Made by a program: the position numbers and the translations under genes
The notes under the pieces: model-generated
Seen by the model: the letters and a program-made list of their open reading frames with translations, nothing else
Told to the model about the DNA's origin: nothing
Database searches by the model: none
DNA from: Amorphophallus konjac
Lineage: Eukaryota; Streptophyta; Magnoliopsida; Alismatales; Araceae
Direction of reading: 5' to 3'
Length of the DNA: 64,000 nt
NCBI GenBank assembly: GCA_022559845.1
Contig: CM040121.1
Coordinates: 511,914,566-511,978,565, forward strand
In this document: positions 1-11,999 of the stretch, one piece after another
Position numbering within the stretch: the first letter of the stretch is position 1
Layout: each line of letters opens with the position of its first letter

Positions 1-1714
1 CGGGATTTTTTGCAAGATTTATGGCACTAGTATTATCATAGTAAATGGGTGTGCAGCCCAGTTCTACTTGGTAGTCCTGAAGCTGGTGTTTAATACAGAT
101 CACCTGTGTACCATAGCTCCCTACAGCTACATACTCAGCTTCTGCAGTGGAGAGGGCCACAGAGTGTGGTTTCTTGGAAGCCCAAGAAACTAAACACCCA
201 CCTAGAAATTGACATTGACCACTAGTGCTCTTCCTATCTAGCTTACACCTAGCATAGTCTGCATCCGTATATGCAATCAGATCTAGGGTATGTGATGCAG
301 GAAACCATAATCCTAGAGTGTGTGTAGCAGATATGTATCTAAAAATCCTTTTCACAGCAGCTAGATGTAATTCAGTAGGCCTAGATTGGTACCTAGCACA
401 CATACCTACACTAAATTGTATATCAGGACTCGAGGCAGTTAAATAGAGTAGAGATCCAATCATACCTCGATATAATTTTACATCCACTTCTTTACCTGAT
501 TCGTCTGCATCTAATGATGTATTGGTACCCATTGGAGTTGAGATATGCTTCAAATTGTTCATGCCAAAGCGCTTGAGAATGTCCAAGGTGTACTTGGTCT
601 GGTTAATGAAGCATCCACCATCCAGCTGTTGTACCTACAAGCCAAGGAAGTATTTTAATTCTCCTACAAAACTCATTTCAAATTCAGCAGACATCAATTG
701 AGGAAATTCATTACATAGTTCAGTGCATGTTGAGCCAAAGACTATGTCATCTACATATACTTGAACTATGATGAGATCCTTACTCAAACTTTTGGTAAAC
801 AGGGTTTGATCCACCTTACCTCTATTGTAGCCCTTGCTGATCAGAAATTCTGTCAGCCTCTCATACCAGGCCCGAGGAGCCTGCTTTAGACCATATAGAG
901 CTTCATTTAACCTGAAAACCTTGTTAGGATGTGATGATAATTGAAATCCGGGGGGTTGTTCTACAAAGACTTCTTCTTTAATGAATCTGTTTAAAAATAC
1001 ACTTTTGACATCCATTTGATGAAGTTTTATATTTTTGGAACATGCAAAAGTCATTAAAATTCTTATTGCCTCCATCCTAGTAACAGGTGCATAGGATTCA
1101 TCAAAATCAACTCCAAATTCCTGACAGTAACCTTTGGCTACTAGTCTGGCATTATTTCTTGAAATTATTCCATCCTCATTCATTTTATTTTTGAAGACCC
1201 ATTTAGTTCCTATTATATTTGTATTTTCAGGTCTTGGAACTAGTTGCCAGACATTATTTCTTTCAAATTGACCTAGTTCCTCACTCATAGCATTAACCCA
1301 TGATTCATCATTCAAAGCCTCATCAATAGATTTGGGCTTAATCTGTGACACTAAAGCAACTAGATCTTGATGATTTACATTTTTGAGATAAGACCTAGTC
1401 CTAGGGGGATCTCCTAGGTTACCTATGATGTTATTCATAGGGTGATCTTTCAAGATTCTAACATTAGTTAAGGACTCACCTGTTTCATCTGACCTTACTT
1501 GGTTTGGTGCATTTGGTTCTTCAGGTGCTTCAGATTCTTCCTCCACCATATCCTCCAGAAAGTTTCCATCATGCTTTGAGCTCCTGTCATCACCATCCAA
1601 ATTAGTAACAGTGTTTGTTTCATTGAATATAACATGAGGAGATTCTTCCATTGTTTGGTCTAAAACATTTAACACCCTATATGCCCTAGTTGTTTCAGAG
1701 TATCCTAGAAAAAT
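1..1714 (-). pseudogene. pol: Copia reverse transcriptase and RNase H (C-terminal part of pol)
   Basis: Copies element RNA into DNA (RT) and degrades the RNA strand (RNase H). RT motifs seen: WVFKNKMNEDG, the catalytic-Asp segment QMDVKSVFLN, PRAWYERL and the catalytic YVDD at about 745-756. RNase H motifs seen: AYTDADYA, DRKSTSGQCQFLGG, SVALSTAEAEYVA and, at the very edge, YYDNTSAINLAKNP. One in-frame TAG at 635-637 lies where relatives have Gln (FLGL-Q-VQQ), so the frame continues to base 1. The C terminus and 3' LTR are outside the window. This is a decayed copy. Confidence 0.9.
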
Positions 1715-2593
1715 TCATGGGTTACTCCTTACATCAAATTTATCTAGGTCCTTTTTATCATTGTTATGAATAAAGCATTTTGAACCAAAAATCCTAAAGT
1801 ATGAAACATTTGGCTTCTTACCTTTCAAGAGTTCATAGGGGGTTTTCTTATGGACATGTCTTACCATGGCTCTGTTGATGGTGTAGCAAGCGGTGTTAGC
1901 TGCCTCTGCCCAAAACCTTCTGGGTAGCTGACTCTCCACCAGCATAGTTCTTGCCATTTCAATGATTGTGCGGTTTCTTCTCTCCACTATGCCATTCTAC
2001 TCCGGAGTCCTGGGAGAAGAAAATATGTGAGTTAGTCCTTCATTGTTACAAAATTTAGAAAATATAGAGTTCTCAAACTCTCCTCCATGGTCAGATTGAA
2101 TCATGTAAATTCTGTGAATTCCTTCTTGTTTGACTTTATTGAAAAAGTGTTCAAATTTCTTAAAAGCATCACTTTTATTTGCTAAGAAAAATAACCATGA
2201 AAATCTGATAAAATCATCTACAATCACAAACCCAAAACTCTTCCCATTTAGACTCTGAGTCCTTGTTGGGCCAAAGAGATCCATATGTAAAAGCTCCATT
2301 GGCTTGGAGGACAGAGGCTCAGATCTGAGCTTAAATGATTTACGGCTTTGTTTGCCTAGAGCACAGGCATCACAAATTTTTGAAATGGAACTGAATTTAA
2401 TTTTAGGCATGTCTCTAACTAAATCATGTTTAACCAACTTATTCAATGTAGAGAAGCTAGCATGTCCTAAACGTCTGTGCCAATTAAATGCATTATTTTC
2501 AAGATCAGCAGCCAAACAAAGATTTGATTCAGGTTTTTCAGTTAAATCTACAATGTAAACATTATTAACTCTATGTGCTTCAAACTTGACCAT
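1715..2593 (-). pseudogene. pol: Copia integrase with GAG-pre-integrase domain
   Basis: Inserts element cDNA into chromosomes. The N-terminal zinc-binding part reads HRRLGHASF then CDACALGKQ (HHCC). The catalytic core has its first Asp in HMDLFGP, its second in QSDHGGEF and its Glu in ERRNRTIIEMART. The C-terminal GKKPNVSYFRIFGSKCF segment is typical of Copia. A TAG at 1997-1999 replaces the usual Gln of TPEQNG just before the catalytic Glu, and a second stop follows RSNP near 1714. The frame joins the RT upstream of LNVLDQT. Nonfunctional as it stands. Confidence 0.88.
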
Positions 2594-3113
2594 GTCAAAT
2601 TTATTTCAAGTATTTTGCATGCATTATTATCGAACACAACTCTGTGACCCTTGTCACATAACAGACTAATACTAAGCAAGCTGTGTTGAAGACCCTCTAC
2701 AAGCAAAACTTTTTCAACAGAGTTTGTGGAAGACTTACCAACTGTTCCTATTTCAACAATCTTACCTCTATTCTTTCCTCCAAATTTGACCAGACCCCCT
2801 ACCTTCATTTCCAGTTTGCTGAATTTGGATCGGTCGCCTGTCATGTGCCTAGAGCAGCCGCTATCTAGGTACCATCTGTTGTGCTCGACTGTAAGGCTAA
2901 CCTGCAGAGGATAGATCAAGCAGAGTAGTTTGGAACCCAAGATAGATTGGGTCCAAAGACATTGTTCAAATCTCTAAGCAAAAATTTTGGAATCCAAAAC
3001 TATTTCACAGTATTTTTCTTGTCCATATTATTGACAGTTTTGTTGAAATTATAACTAGAGTTCAGTCCATTTTACGTAATGGTGTGGAATTTGTTCCTGT
3101 TGTTGGACTGTTC
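2594..3113 (-). pseudogene. pol: Copia aspartic protease and gag-pol linker
   Basis: Cleaves the gag-pol polyprotein. WYLDSGCSRHMTGD is the Copia protease active site (D-S-G). Upstream come motifs such as FWIPKF and LSWVPKL, common in SIRE-like linkers. The linker carries stops, one of them where a Gln is expected (K*FWIPK). The segment stops abruptly at 3113, where the LTR of Gypsy A begins with TGTCACG; its missing upstream sequence resumes at 48851. Confidence 0.85.
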
Positions 3114-5498
3114 TGTCACGCCCCGGGCGCGGAAGGAACCTGGAGACGCGTGACGAGTTTATATTGATCATGTCAATCATAGCGTTAGTGTATTCGACAC
3201 AAAAATAGAGCGCATAAGAGTAAAATGACCCAATCCTTTATTTCATCAAAACCTTCAAAGTACTTCTATTACAATCCTCTCAATGAAAGTGCTAAGACTA
3301 AATAAAACGAAAAGGTACAATGATTGACTCCAGATTGTAGAAAAGACAAGACTAGATAACGCTTGGATAGTTAGAGTAGCTCTAATCTCATCACTCTTAA
3401 CTTTCCCCATCCGAAAGAGTTTCGTCATCGGACTTACCTGAAAAATAAGGGAAAAATACTATGTGAGCGAATGCTCAGTAGGAATTAAATCTCAAGAGCT
3501 AGCTTGTTTTAAGTAGATTACATGTTACATGAAATACAATAAGCTATGCATGCTCGCATAAAATGACAATAGAGAGTGTATAACAAGAGAGAATGTATAT
3601 CAAGAGATAGTGAATGAACTAGCAAGTCTTTTAGGAACTCATGTCAATATAGCAGGAAAATCAAGCACGTGTATTTATCATGTCAAGTGATCAAGTCATG
3701 TCAAGAATTGACTATCATGTTTCAAGCAAGTATAAATAAATACCCTTTTTTGGGCCACGCAAGTTATGTCATGTCAAGTCGAGTCGAGTCAAGTACGAGA
3801 TTGTGGAATGTCTATCGAGCTAGTCATGCACTTCGGTGCAATGCCACACCGTGATCATTACAACTCCCATGGGTAAAAGTACTTTCGGGTGCTCCTCCTA
3901 GGACCAGATCGGGCCCTATATGCGCCGACATTGATCATGTATTTTCAACATCCACTATAGTTATAGCCAATATAGAATTTCAAAGGAACACGCTTGTAGA
4001 AACTTTAAGGTAGATATGGTGGAAAGGAATCACAAGGATTGAACATGATGTGTAAGGACTTACTACGATAGTAACGATATAACCACGATTAAAACTAGGT
4101 GGAATCGGCTTCCTAACTGGGTGCCATGATTTTTAAGAATAAGCGCTCATATAGAGATGGTCGCTCGTTCTTGGACATGATAGGCTAGACAGAATTGAGG
4201 TCCACAAGTATGGCACATAATTCATAAGAACACTAATGGCATGGTTTCTCATTCCATTAATCTAGAATATTTTCATGACGTCCAAATAGCATATCATGAG
4301 GGCCGGTATACCATATTTCCTTAGAGTGACATGGTAATTAAGTAATGTCATAGGTTTTAATGGTACAACCTGCTCAGCTGTCTTGAGGGAATCCAAGGCT
4401 AGCGGAGTCTTACGGAGGTCTCTATGATAAATTCACTAGTCCGGAGGAACGGAGTGTCCCGCGGAGAGTTCATCTATCACCGAGAAATAGGGGGTAATCG
4501 ATAAAACATCACAAAACGTGGGGCTATATTCACGGAATGGAATATAGTGCCAGTATACACAACCCATGGTCAAGGGTTATAGAAACCACGAAAATCAGGA
4601 AATCATGAGATCAGTAAATTGACGCCTGAGCTTAAGTCCTCATTTTCTGAATTGGCGCCCTTGTCAGGGTCGTCAGTTCAGTAAATGACGACTGCTTACT
4701 CAGTCGTTACATCTAGATTCCATAAATATTGAAAAACACCATCAATTTCAGATATCATGTAAATGACGACTTGGCTTAAGTCTTCCATTTATTAAACAGC
4801 GTCCTAGTCAGGGGCGTCAAATGTAAAAAATATGACAGGGTGTATGTCGTGAATTCCGTTATCCAGGGAATTATAACATTTCAAATTTTCAAAATTTATC
4901 ACTAAATTGGCGCCCGTGTATAAGGGCGTTAATTCAATTGACGACCTAATAACAGTCGTTATTTCTTTGTCTTATGATTTGCACCGGGCAGGCACAATCG
5001 TAGATACATGGATTTTAGAGTATGTCTGATCAGGAAACTAAAGACATGTATAGGTAGAGAAAAATAATATGAATTTATCAGTTTGTGTATGCATTAGTTT
5101 GCATGTAATGGCTCATAGTTATTAAATTTTTGAGCATGCATAATTATTCATTAACTAGACAATTGACGACTATTTGCACTATCGTTAAATCAAATAGCGC
5201 CCTCACTTGGGTCGCTATTTCAATTCATGCAGTAAACAACGAAAACCTTAATCCAGAGCAATCTCTGCAATCCCTTAGCTTCACTTTGGTAAGGAGTTAG
5301 AGTTAGACTAGACTAACTCAATCTACTTGAGTTAGTACAGGGTTAATTCATTTTTGATTTGATAAGAGGGGAGTTAGCCCGGGTATAAAGAGGTGGGTTA
5401 AACTATCTTTAATCCAGTGTGATTTGATAGTTAGTGGGTTAAGTTAGGGATAATTGAAACTCAAATGACACATTTACCCCTCCCTTTTACAATTTTTA

Positions 5499-5530
<32 letters not shown>

Positions 5531-7760
5531 TGTTAACTTATTATATTACTTTGGGTCATTTAAATTATAATTAGTATTGATATTGAAATTTGTCTAAAAA
5601 AATATTATTTGACTGGTATATTAAATTAATAGAATCTATTATTTATTCTTAATAAATTTCTAACATTTAAATCACTTGCCATGGAATAGATACATATACA
5701 GTAAGCAGATAAACACTCACATAGTAAAAAGTTATGTCAACATTAAAATATAATTAGTAAATCTAATGATATTTTCATGAACGATTTTAATACTTTAATA
5801 ATATATTAATTATTGACAATATAATTTTCTCATCTCTGTGAACAACCTATTGAGCTCATCTCTCGTATTTCCCTTGCCTCTCTCGTTTATCTATCAGGTT
5901 CTCACTCTCTCGTCTGATTGTTTAAAGTGTGAATTTTATTTGAATAAATATTTAACAAATCTTTTCAAATTTACCAGTATTAATAATATTATTATACCGG
6001 CTTACAAACGAAAAAAATACAATATATCTTAAAAATATTTATTGTTCCCCCTACCTATTCTAAAAAAAACTTAAGTCTAAAAAAAATCAAATAGCCATTA
6101 AATAGCTACAACGTTTGTGCATTAACGTTTCTACATAAACGTTTGTGCATCACCGGAGATGCCCGACACTAGTGTCACTTACTGCAACATTTTGAGTAAA
6201 CATAAAGGCTCCATTCCCCTCCATTGTAAAATGCATTTCAGACAAATGAGAACAAGTGTAAATAATTGTACACATTTATTCATTTAAATTCAAAAGAGTA
6301 CATAAATTTTGTCTGATACAGTGTCTTTGTACATAAATTTCAGGCTAATAACATGTGAATCATTTGTTACCAATGTGGTAAGCATATAGACAAGGGCAAC
6401 TTCATAGTTTTATCATTTGCTACGACTACTAGTACTTGGAGTAGAACTCTGAATAGGAACTTGGACCAAGGAATGAGAGCTGATGCCATCTTCTCAGAAA
6501 CTCTGCTACACGTGTTACCACCTGATTGAAACTCCAAACACACAAGGAAAAGAGATCATATGCCAAAGTACAAGGTCATAAATACCACGGGCATACAAAG
6601 AAATTGATACTCCAAATCCCTTGACATGATTTTATTGTCCGTAAGTACAGAAAATGAGGCAGGTAAATATACATTAAATCCACAAGTTTATCTTACTTTC
6701 AATGACAAGATGCACACACATGTGACTGAATTAACACAACGTCTATGATCAATGCCATCTTTCTCCAGAAAGGAGTTTAGTGCATCTATGTTTACCTGAG
6801 GAAAGGTATATCCACTGTGTGAAGCATGGTTTTAGTGTACGTACTTACATCTAGGAGTGTAAACTAGGCTGGATATATATATCCACACCTGACCCCTCCT
6901 TATACTTGCGACTGGTTGTTGGAAAACTTGAGATGCAATAGAGGTAATTTCACCACCATGTAAACCATCAAACACTGGAATGCAGACCAGTCTTTACTGA
7001 AAAATGTAACAACTCCCATGGCAATTAAACACGATAATAATCATTTCCTCCCCCAAGAGCCCAAGAGGAGAACCTCCAGTACAATCTACTTACATATTTA
7101 CCACAAGTGAGAATTTACAGAGAACTCCGGAAGACCGGCAGATGAATGAAGCAAGATGCTGAAAGGAATAAAAGGATCCAGTCAGAAACAGTTTCATAAA
7201 GATGAAAATGAAGGGGATCTCTATTAGTAACGCTCCACTGGGTCCCCAAAAATACATATGTATAGAAACAAAACTCCCAGAAAGCTCATGATAACTATCT
7301 TATTTTGGCACACCTGAAAATCATATCTTCTGATCTGGGAGAAGACGAATTTATTAAGTTCCTACAAATACCATTAGGTAAAAGATTCACAATGATAAAT
7401 GCATCGCATACCTCCCCAGAGGAACTCAAACCAAGAACAAGTTTAAGAAAAGCCTCCTAGAAGAAAAAAAGCCTCCTAGAAAAAAAAATTACCAAGTGAC
7501 AATGCAATCTTTCTCATACTATTTATATTGAAACAACAGCAACACAAGGCAGCACAAGGCAATAATTTTTGGAGGCACTCATTTGTAACATACCTGTTTG
7601 TAACGAACTTTGAAACAGAAATCAGGATTGGGCCTGTGATTGGATATATTGAAGAAAATATTAGTACGACATTATGAAATTACGTACACGAGTATTATAA
7701 AGATAATTATACGACATTTTACCTATACAGATTTTATTGTCAATGAGCTTGGCACCCTTT

Positions 7761-8108
7761 AATTCAATGCTGGGTAATAGTCAACAATCTTTGATAGTGG
7801 GTGGGCTCAGTATGGGTTTTGGGGGTATGTCTAGTCATTTTTCACGTTGGGGTACCACAAGTGCTCATCCGACCCTAACATGAAATCATAAAACCCATTC
7901 CTCATCGCCCCAACCCTTAGTCGGTGCACACATGATGCCGCCTCATCCGAAGCAATGACCCAAATATCACAAGTGACATGATTGTGGTGGAGTTGCATTG
8001 CTATGCCGTCTACGACACTCATACATGCACACGCATGACAAGTTAGGCATGCACCGGGGGCAACAAACATGGAGACTTACTAAGGGCTGTTTTAAAAGAG
8101 GACCTGCC
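7761..8108. repeat. Direct repeat, copy 1 (partner 9367-9715)
   Basis: About 348 bases match 9367-9715 with roughly half a dozen substitutions and a 1-base indel. The copies start at AATTCAATGCTGGG and end at GAGGACCTGCC, 1.6 kb apart in the same orientation inside the Harbinger. No target duplication or inverted ends seen, so a segmental duplication is more likely than a separate transposon. Confidence 0.85.
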
Positions 8109-9366
8109 GGATACTCGGACATTAAAACAGTTGACACATGCAAGAAAGGCTAGACAATCACAGATTCAAATCAAGTAAAATAGAATTCATGACATGCGGG
8201 TACATGGCCCAATCCTTCCCTACGAGCAAAAGATGCTTAGTAAAATATATGATGAAATGCAAAATGCATGCACATGAAGCTTTTAAGGCAAACTAGCATG
8301 GACCTAACATGCATTGCTACAGGCAAATTATGCTGTGACATATATACTAACCTGTAGTGGATTAATTGAAGCAGACAAATACCTTCATCAGTCATATACA
8401 TTTTCGCAGACCCATTAATGTTGCTTGTCAACAGATCAGATGTTATTCTCACAGTCAGCAGAAGTTCTGGGGAAGCTAAGGAAAAAGTCAGTGGATCTAA
8501 CATGAACTACCAAAACAGAACTCCAATCTGTGGGAAGATCCAAAAACAGCACTCAATTCTCTAATAACATGAAGAGCAATCTGTAGGAATATGTCATAGA
8601 GGAGCTAGACAAAGTATATACTTTGGATGATTAAAGCTTCATATGCAAATTGCTATGAAAAGGAGAAGTTTCAGATGCCAAAACAGATTGTTAACTGTGT
8701 GTGGGCTGTTTTAAAAGAACAGCGGATACTCGAACATTAAAACAGTTAACACATGCAAGAAAGGGCAGACAAGCACAGATTCAAATCATGTAAAATGCTA
8801 TTCTCACAGTCATTAGGGGAAGCTATTTCAAAACTCAGTGGATTAAGTTTGAACTGCCACAACAAAACTAACTGTGCGTGGATTGTTTTAAAAGAACACC
8901 TGATACTCGGATATTAAAACAGTTGACACAGAGAGCAAGGGCAGACAAGCACAGAGTCAAATTAAGTTATACACATCCCTAGTTTCATATGCCAAAACAC
9001 AACCCGAGTTACTTCAGAAACATGGGAATTGACCATGGATTAGCAGTTTGCACAATAAAGAGATAATTGCAGCAGTCAAATGAAAGGACATATCCAGATA
9101 ATCAGACATGATTTTTACCTATGCATTTCATCTGAAGCCATTTTGAATTTTTTGGGCTAATGTACAAGATTTTACCTATGCATATCACTGTAGCACTTTC
9201 CAATGAAACATGGTATATGGCCCAATTTGGACTGTTCACCTAATAAAAAGCATAATATTAGTACGAGATTTTGAAATTTTATTGAAACATGTTGAAAGAA
9301 ATTGTAAGACAATTATACATGATTTTACCTATGCATACAAAATTCCCAATGACCTCACCACCCTAC

Positions 9367-9715
9367 AATTCAATGCTGGGTAATAGTCAACAATCTTTGA
9401 TAGTGGGGTGGGCTCAGTATGGGTTTTGGGGGTATGTCTATTCATTTTTCACGTTGGGGTACCACAAGTGCTCATCCGACCCTAACATGAAATCATAAAA
9501 CCCATTCCTCATCGCCCCAACCCTTAGTCGGTGCACACATGATGCCGCCTCATCCGGAGCAATGACCCAAATATCACAAGTGACATGATTGTGGTGGAGT
9601 TGCATTGCTATGCCGTCTACGACACCCATACATTCACACGCATGACAAGTTAGGCATGCACTGGGGGCAACAAACATGGAGACTTACTAAGGGCTGTTTT
9701 AAAAGAGGACCTGCC
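9367..9715. repeat. Direct repeat, copy 2 (partner 7761-8108)
   Basis: Second copy of the repeat, ending about 135 bases downstream (in gene orientation) of the transposase stop codon. One extra G and a few transitions separate it from copy 1. It may be part of the transposase 3' untranslated region that was later copied further downstream. Confidence 0.85.
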
Positions 9716-9849
9716 ACACGATATTAAAAGAGATGACACATAGTGGAAAGCAGATATATACTGAGTCAAAAGGAGCAAAATAGATGTTATGGGACATGGG
9801 TACATGGACAAAATATTCCCGAGGAACGAAGGATGCACAGTAAAATAGA

Positions 9850-11193
9850 TCAATTTTGCATCCATAGTTGTGTAGCAATAGTGTCCCTAAGATGCTCTCC
9901 TTCCGTAATGTCTCGAGATGCCACAGGGATGTTCGGATCCACCTCCTCGTCACCCGCATCTTCAACATCAAGCGGTGCATGTTGAAAGTAGAAGTCGTCC
10001 CCTTGCTCCCGACGTATAAAGTTGTGGACGACACAACATGCAATCACAATTAGTATCTGTGTGCGGATTGGGTACATGTTCCCCTCTTTCAACGTTTGAA
10101 ACCGCATTTTTACTACCCTGAATGCGCGCTCCACAACATTTCTCAGTTGAGCGTGACGGTGGTTAAACTTGTCTCGCAAATTTCGATACCCTCTACCCCC
10201 ACGGCCTTGATATTGAGATATGTGATAACGCTCTCCCCGGTAAGGACATAAGAAGCTACCAGTGTTGGCATACCCGAGATCGGCAAGATAATATTTATCT
10301 GAAGTAATAGGTGGTAAATGAGACAATGTGTACATTAATCATAAAGTAAATTTTATAGAAACTGAGGTTCAATATGAACTCACCTGGAGGAACTCTGAAA
10401 CCCCCCTTTTCTAGGGCCCAAGTCAAGACCTTTTGATCACCGGCTGAGCCTTCCCAACCGGCAGCTAGATATTGGAACTGCAAATCAAAAGATACAGCAG
10501 CCATGACATTCTGAGTAATTTGTTGCTTACGATTGGGATATCGTGCATGTTTTGATGTTAGAACGTTGGCAGGGATGTGCGTGCCATCGATTGCGCCCAA
10601 CGCATCCTACATTTGTTCGAATGTCTCATCAAAATGACCAAACAGATGAAGACGTGCAGATTATAAGTTACCTTAAAGTAAGGATAAAACTTGTCATTAT
10701 GTAGAACGAACGGATGCACCTCTGCTGTTGCGGTGGGGAGCTGGAGGTATGTTCGCCTAAGCTCAACTATTGCCTTACAAACGTGGTTCACATAATAACT
10801 TATTGTCTGTGACGAGTGTTGGAAATGCTCACACATGGCACCCATCGCAACACCGTGACCCATTGCGTATAAAAACATCGCCAGTTGCTCTGTTGCAGTG
10901 ACAAAGCGACTGTCTTTAATCAATTCCCTACGTATCAGGACATCACGCAAACGAATGAACGTAGCTTGGTTTAGCCTGAACATGTTATAACATCATTTTT
11001 CATGACCCCTTAATATGTCATGTACCCACACATGTCCTGTGTACTTAGATGTATGCATAGGTCTGGGCACACGCACATCGTTAATTTCTTCAGCCATCAC
11101 ATCTAATAATTCTTCCACTATAAGATTATTCATGTTTTGTAAAACTATAACCCCCTCACACATTAGCTGACGCATTAAAATATTTGCATCCAT
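9850..11193 (-). pseudogene. Harbinger DDE transposase, three exons, one stop codon
   Basis: Cuts and inserts the transposon as a DDE nuclease, normally together with the Myb-like partner. Exons inferred on the minus strand: 11193-10672, 10606-10384 and 10298-9850. Both introns (65 and 85 bp) have GT...AG ends and keep the frame, giving 397 codons, a normal size. Catalytic residues: first Asp in ALGAIDGTHIP, second in YYLADLGYA, Glu in LRNVVERAF, followed by VVHNFIRRE. The ATG at 11193 begins MDANILMRQL. One TGA at 10993-10995 interrupts GHEK-*-CYNMF, where the family has Arg (CGA to TGA). Otherwise intact, so this copy died recently or a close relative is active. Confidence 0.9.
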
Positions 11194-11354
11194 AATATCC
11201 TATCATACACATGCATGAGATATGACAAATGTTATATTACAAGATACAACATGCACTGTCATTGAGGAAAATACAGGTAGACAGACATCTTGAGCCATTC
11301 AAAGCAATAGAAAATACATGAAAATCATATCATAGACTAACTGACACATTAAAC

Positions 11355-11717
11355 TCAATAGGAACGAACGAGAATGATGAAGATGGCAATCAATATGACG
11401 AAAAGGAGGAGAACGATAATGAAAAGGATAACAATGATAGATAGGTGATGCATAACAATAGGGGTAGCCCTCTGGGGCAGGTTGTTAAGATAAGGGTTCA
11501 CGTCATTCCTGCTTGCCACCACTCCGCTTGCGTAGGTCACAACAGTAGAGTTCGTTGTGGCAATGGCTCGGAATGCATCGTTCGCGTCTTCAATTGATGT
11601 AAATCCCTTGTATCTCGCACCGGAGAACCCATTCACCTGTGCGTAACACTCATCCCAAGTGTAGTACACACCCGGGCAACGGCCAACCCACACCACATAG
11701 CACTTATACTTCCCCAT
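11355..11717 (-). CDS. Small protein: RNase H1 N-terminal (viroplasmin-like, Cauli_VI) domain plus hydrophobic tail
   Basis: 120 residues, intact, ATG at 11717. Residues about 3-55 match the hybrid-binding fold found at the N terminus of RNase H1 and in caulimovirus P6: YVVWVGRCPGVYYTWDEC, then QVNGFSGARYKGF and EDANDAFRA. That domain binds RNA-DNA hybrids or double-stranded RNA in RNase H1 (family knowledge); no RNase H catalytic domain follows. Residues about 90-116 are almost all Ile, Leu, Val and Phe, a predicted membrane anchor. The gene lies between the transposase and the Myb-like gene, on the same strand and inside the transposon ends, so it moves with the element. Membership of the domain family is fairly clear; the role is unknown. 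It could be a captured host gene fragment or a third transposon gene. Confidence 0.7.
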   Translation of the reverse strand: MGKYKCYVVWVGRCPGVYYTWDECYAQVNGFSGARYKGFTSIEDANDAFRAIATTNSTVVTYASGVVASRNDVNPYLNNLPQRATPIVMHHLSIIVILFIIVLLLFVILIAIFIILVRSY

Positions 11718-11729
11718 GATCCAACTGTG

Positions 11730-11920
11730 TCACACCCTGCATGCATTTGTAACCAATACATGCCTGAATGAAGGGTACATGAAACAGCCATAATAGTACA
11801 TGTCTTCATCAAAGGTACAATTAAAAGTACATGCCACAAACACATAACAGTACATGCCTAAATAAAAGGTACAAGAAACATCCAAATTAGAATACATGCC
11901 AAATGTTGTAATCATAAAAG
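11730..11920. repeat. Short irregular repeat with TACATGCC cores
   Basis: TACATGCC or a near match recurs about five times between 11757 and 11905, spaced 20-45 bases, in the gap between the viroplasmin-like gene and the Myb-like gene. It lies just upstream of the former's start, so it could be promoter sequence. No function can be read from it. Confidence 0.4.
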
Positions 11921-11999
11921 TCCCACTAGGTGGAGAATAAGATAGACAAATAGAGAGACAGCTATCATGGTGAACGCCATCGCTCAGAAATAAATTGCC

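Larger units (their letters stand above)
5278..9849. other. Noncoding 3' flank of the Harbinger
   Basis: AT-rich sequence between the left terminal repeat and the transposase stop. It holds a (CT)10 run at 5501-5520 followed by CA repeats, a ~349-bp direct repeat (7761-8108 and 9367-9715), and four copies of a GTTTTAAAAG-centred motif near 8087, 8705, 8884 and 9692. Open frames at 7831-8070 and 9438-9677 are the two copies of the repeat; almost every difference between them changes an amino acid, so I see no coding constraint. No gene seen. Confidence 0.6.

Noticed and set aside
7831..8070. 79-codon minus-strand frame, repeated at 9438-9677, with many Cys and His residues
   Set aside because: It is the duplicated noncoding repeat. 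Of the five or six differences between copies nearly all change the residue, with no sign of coding constraint and no family match.
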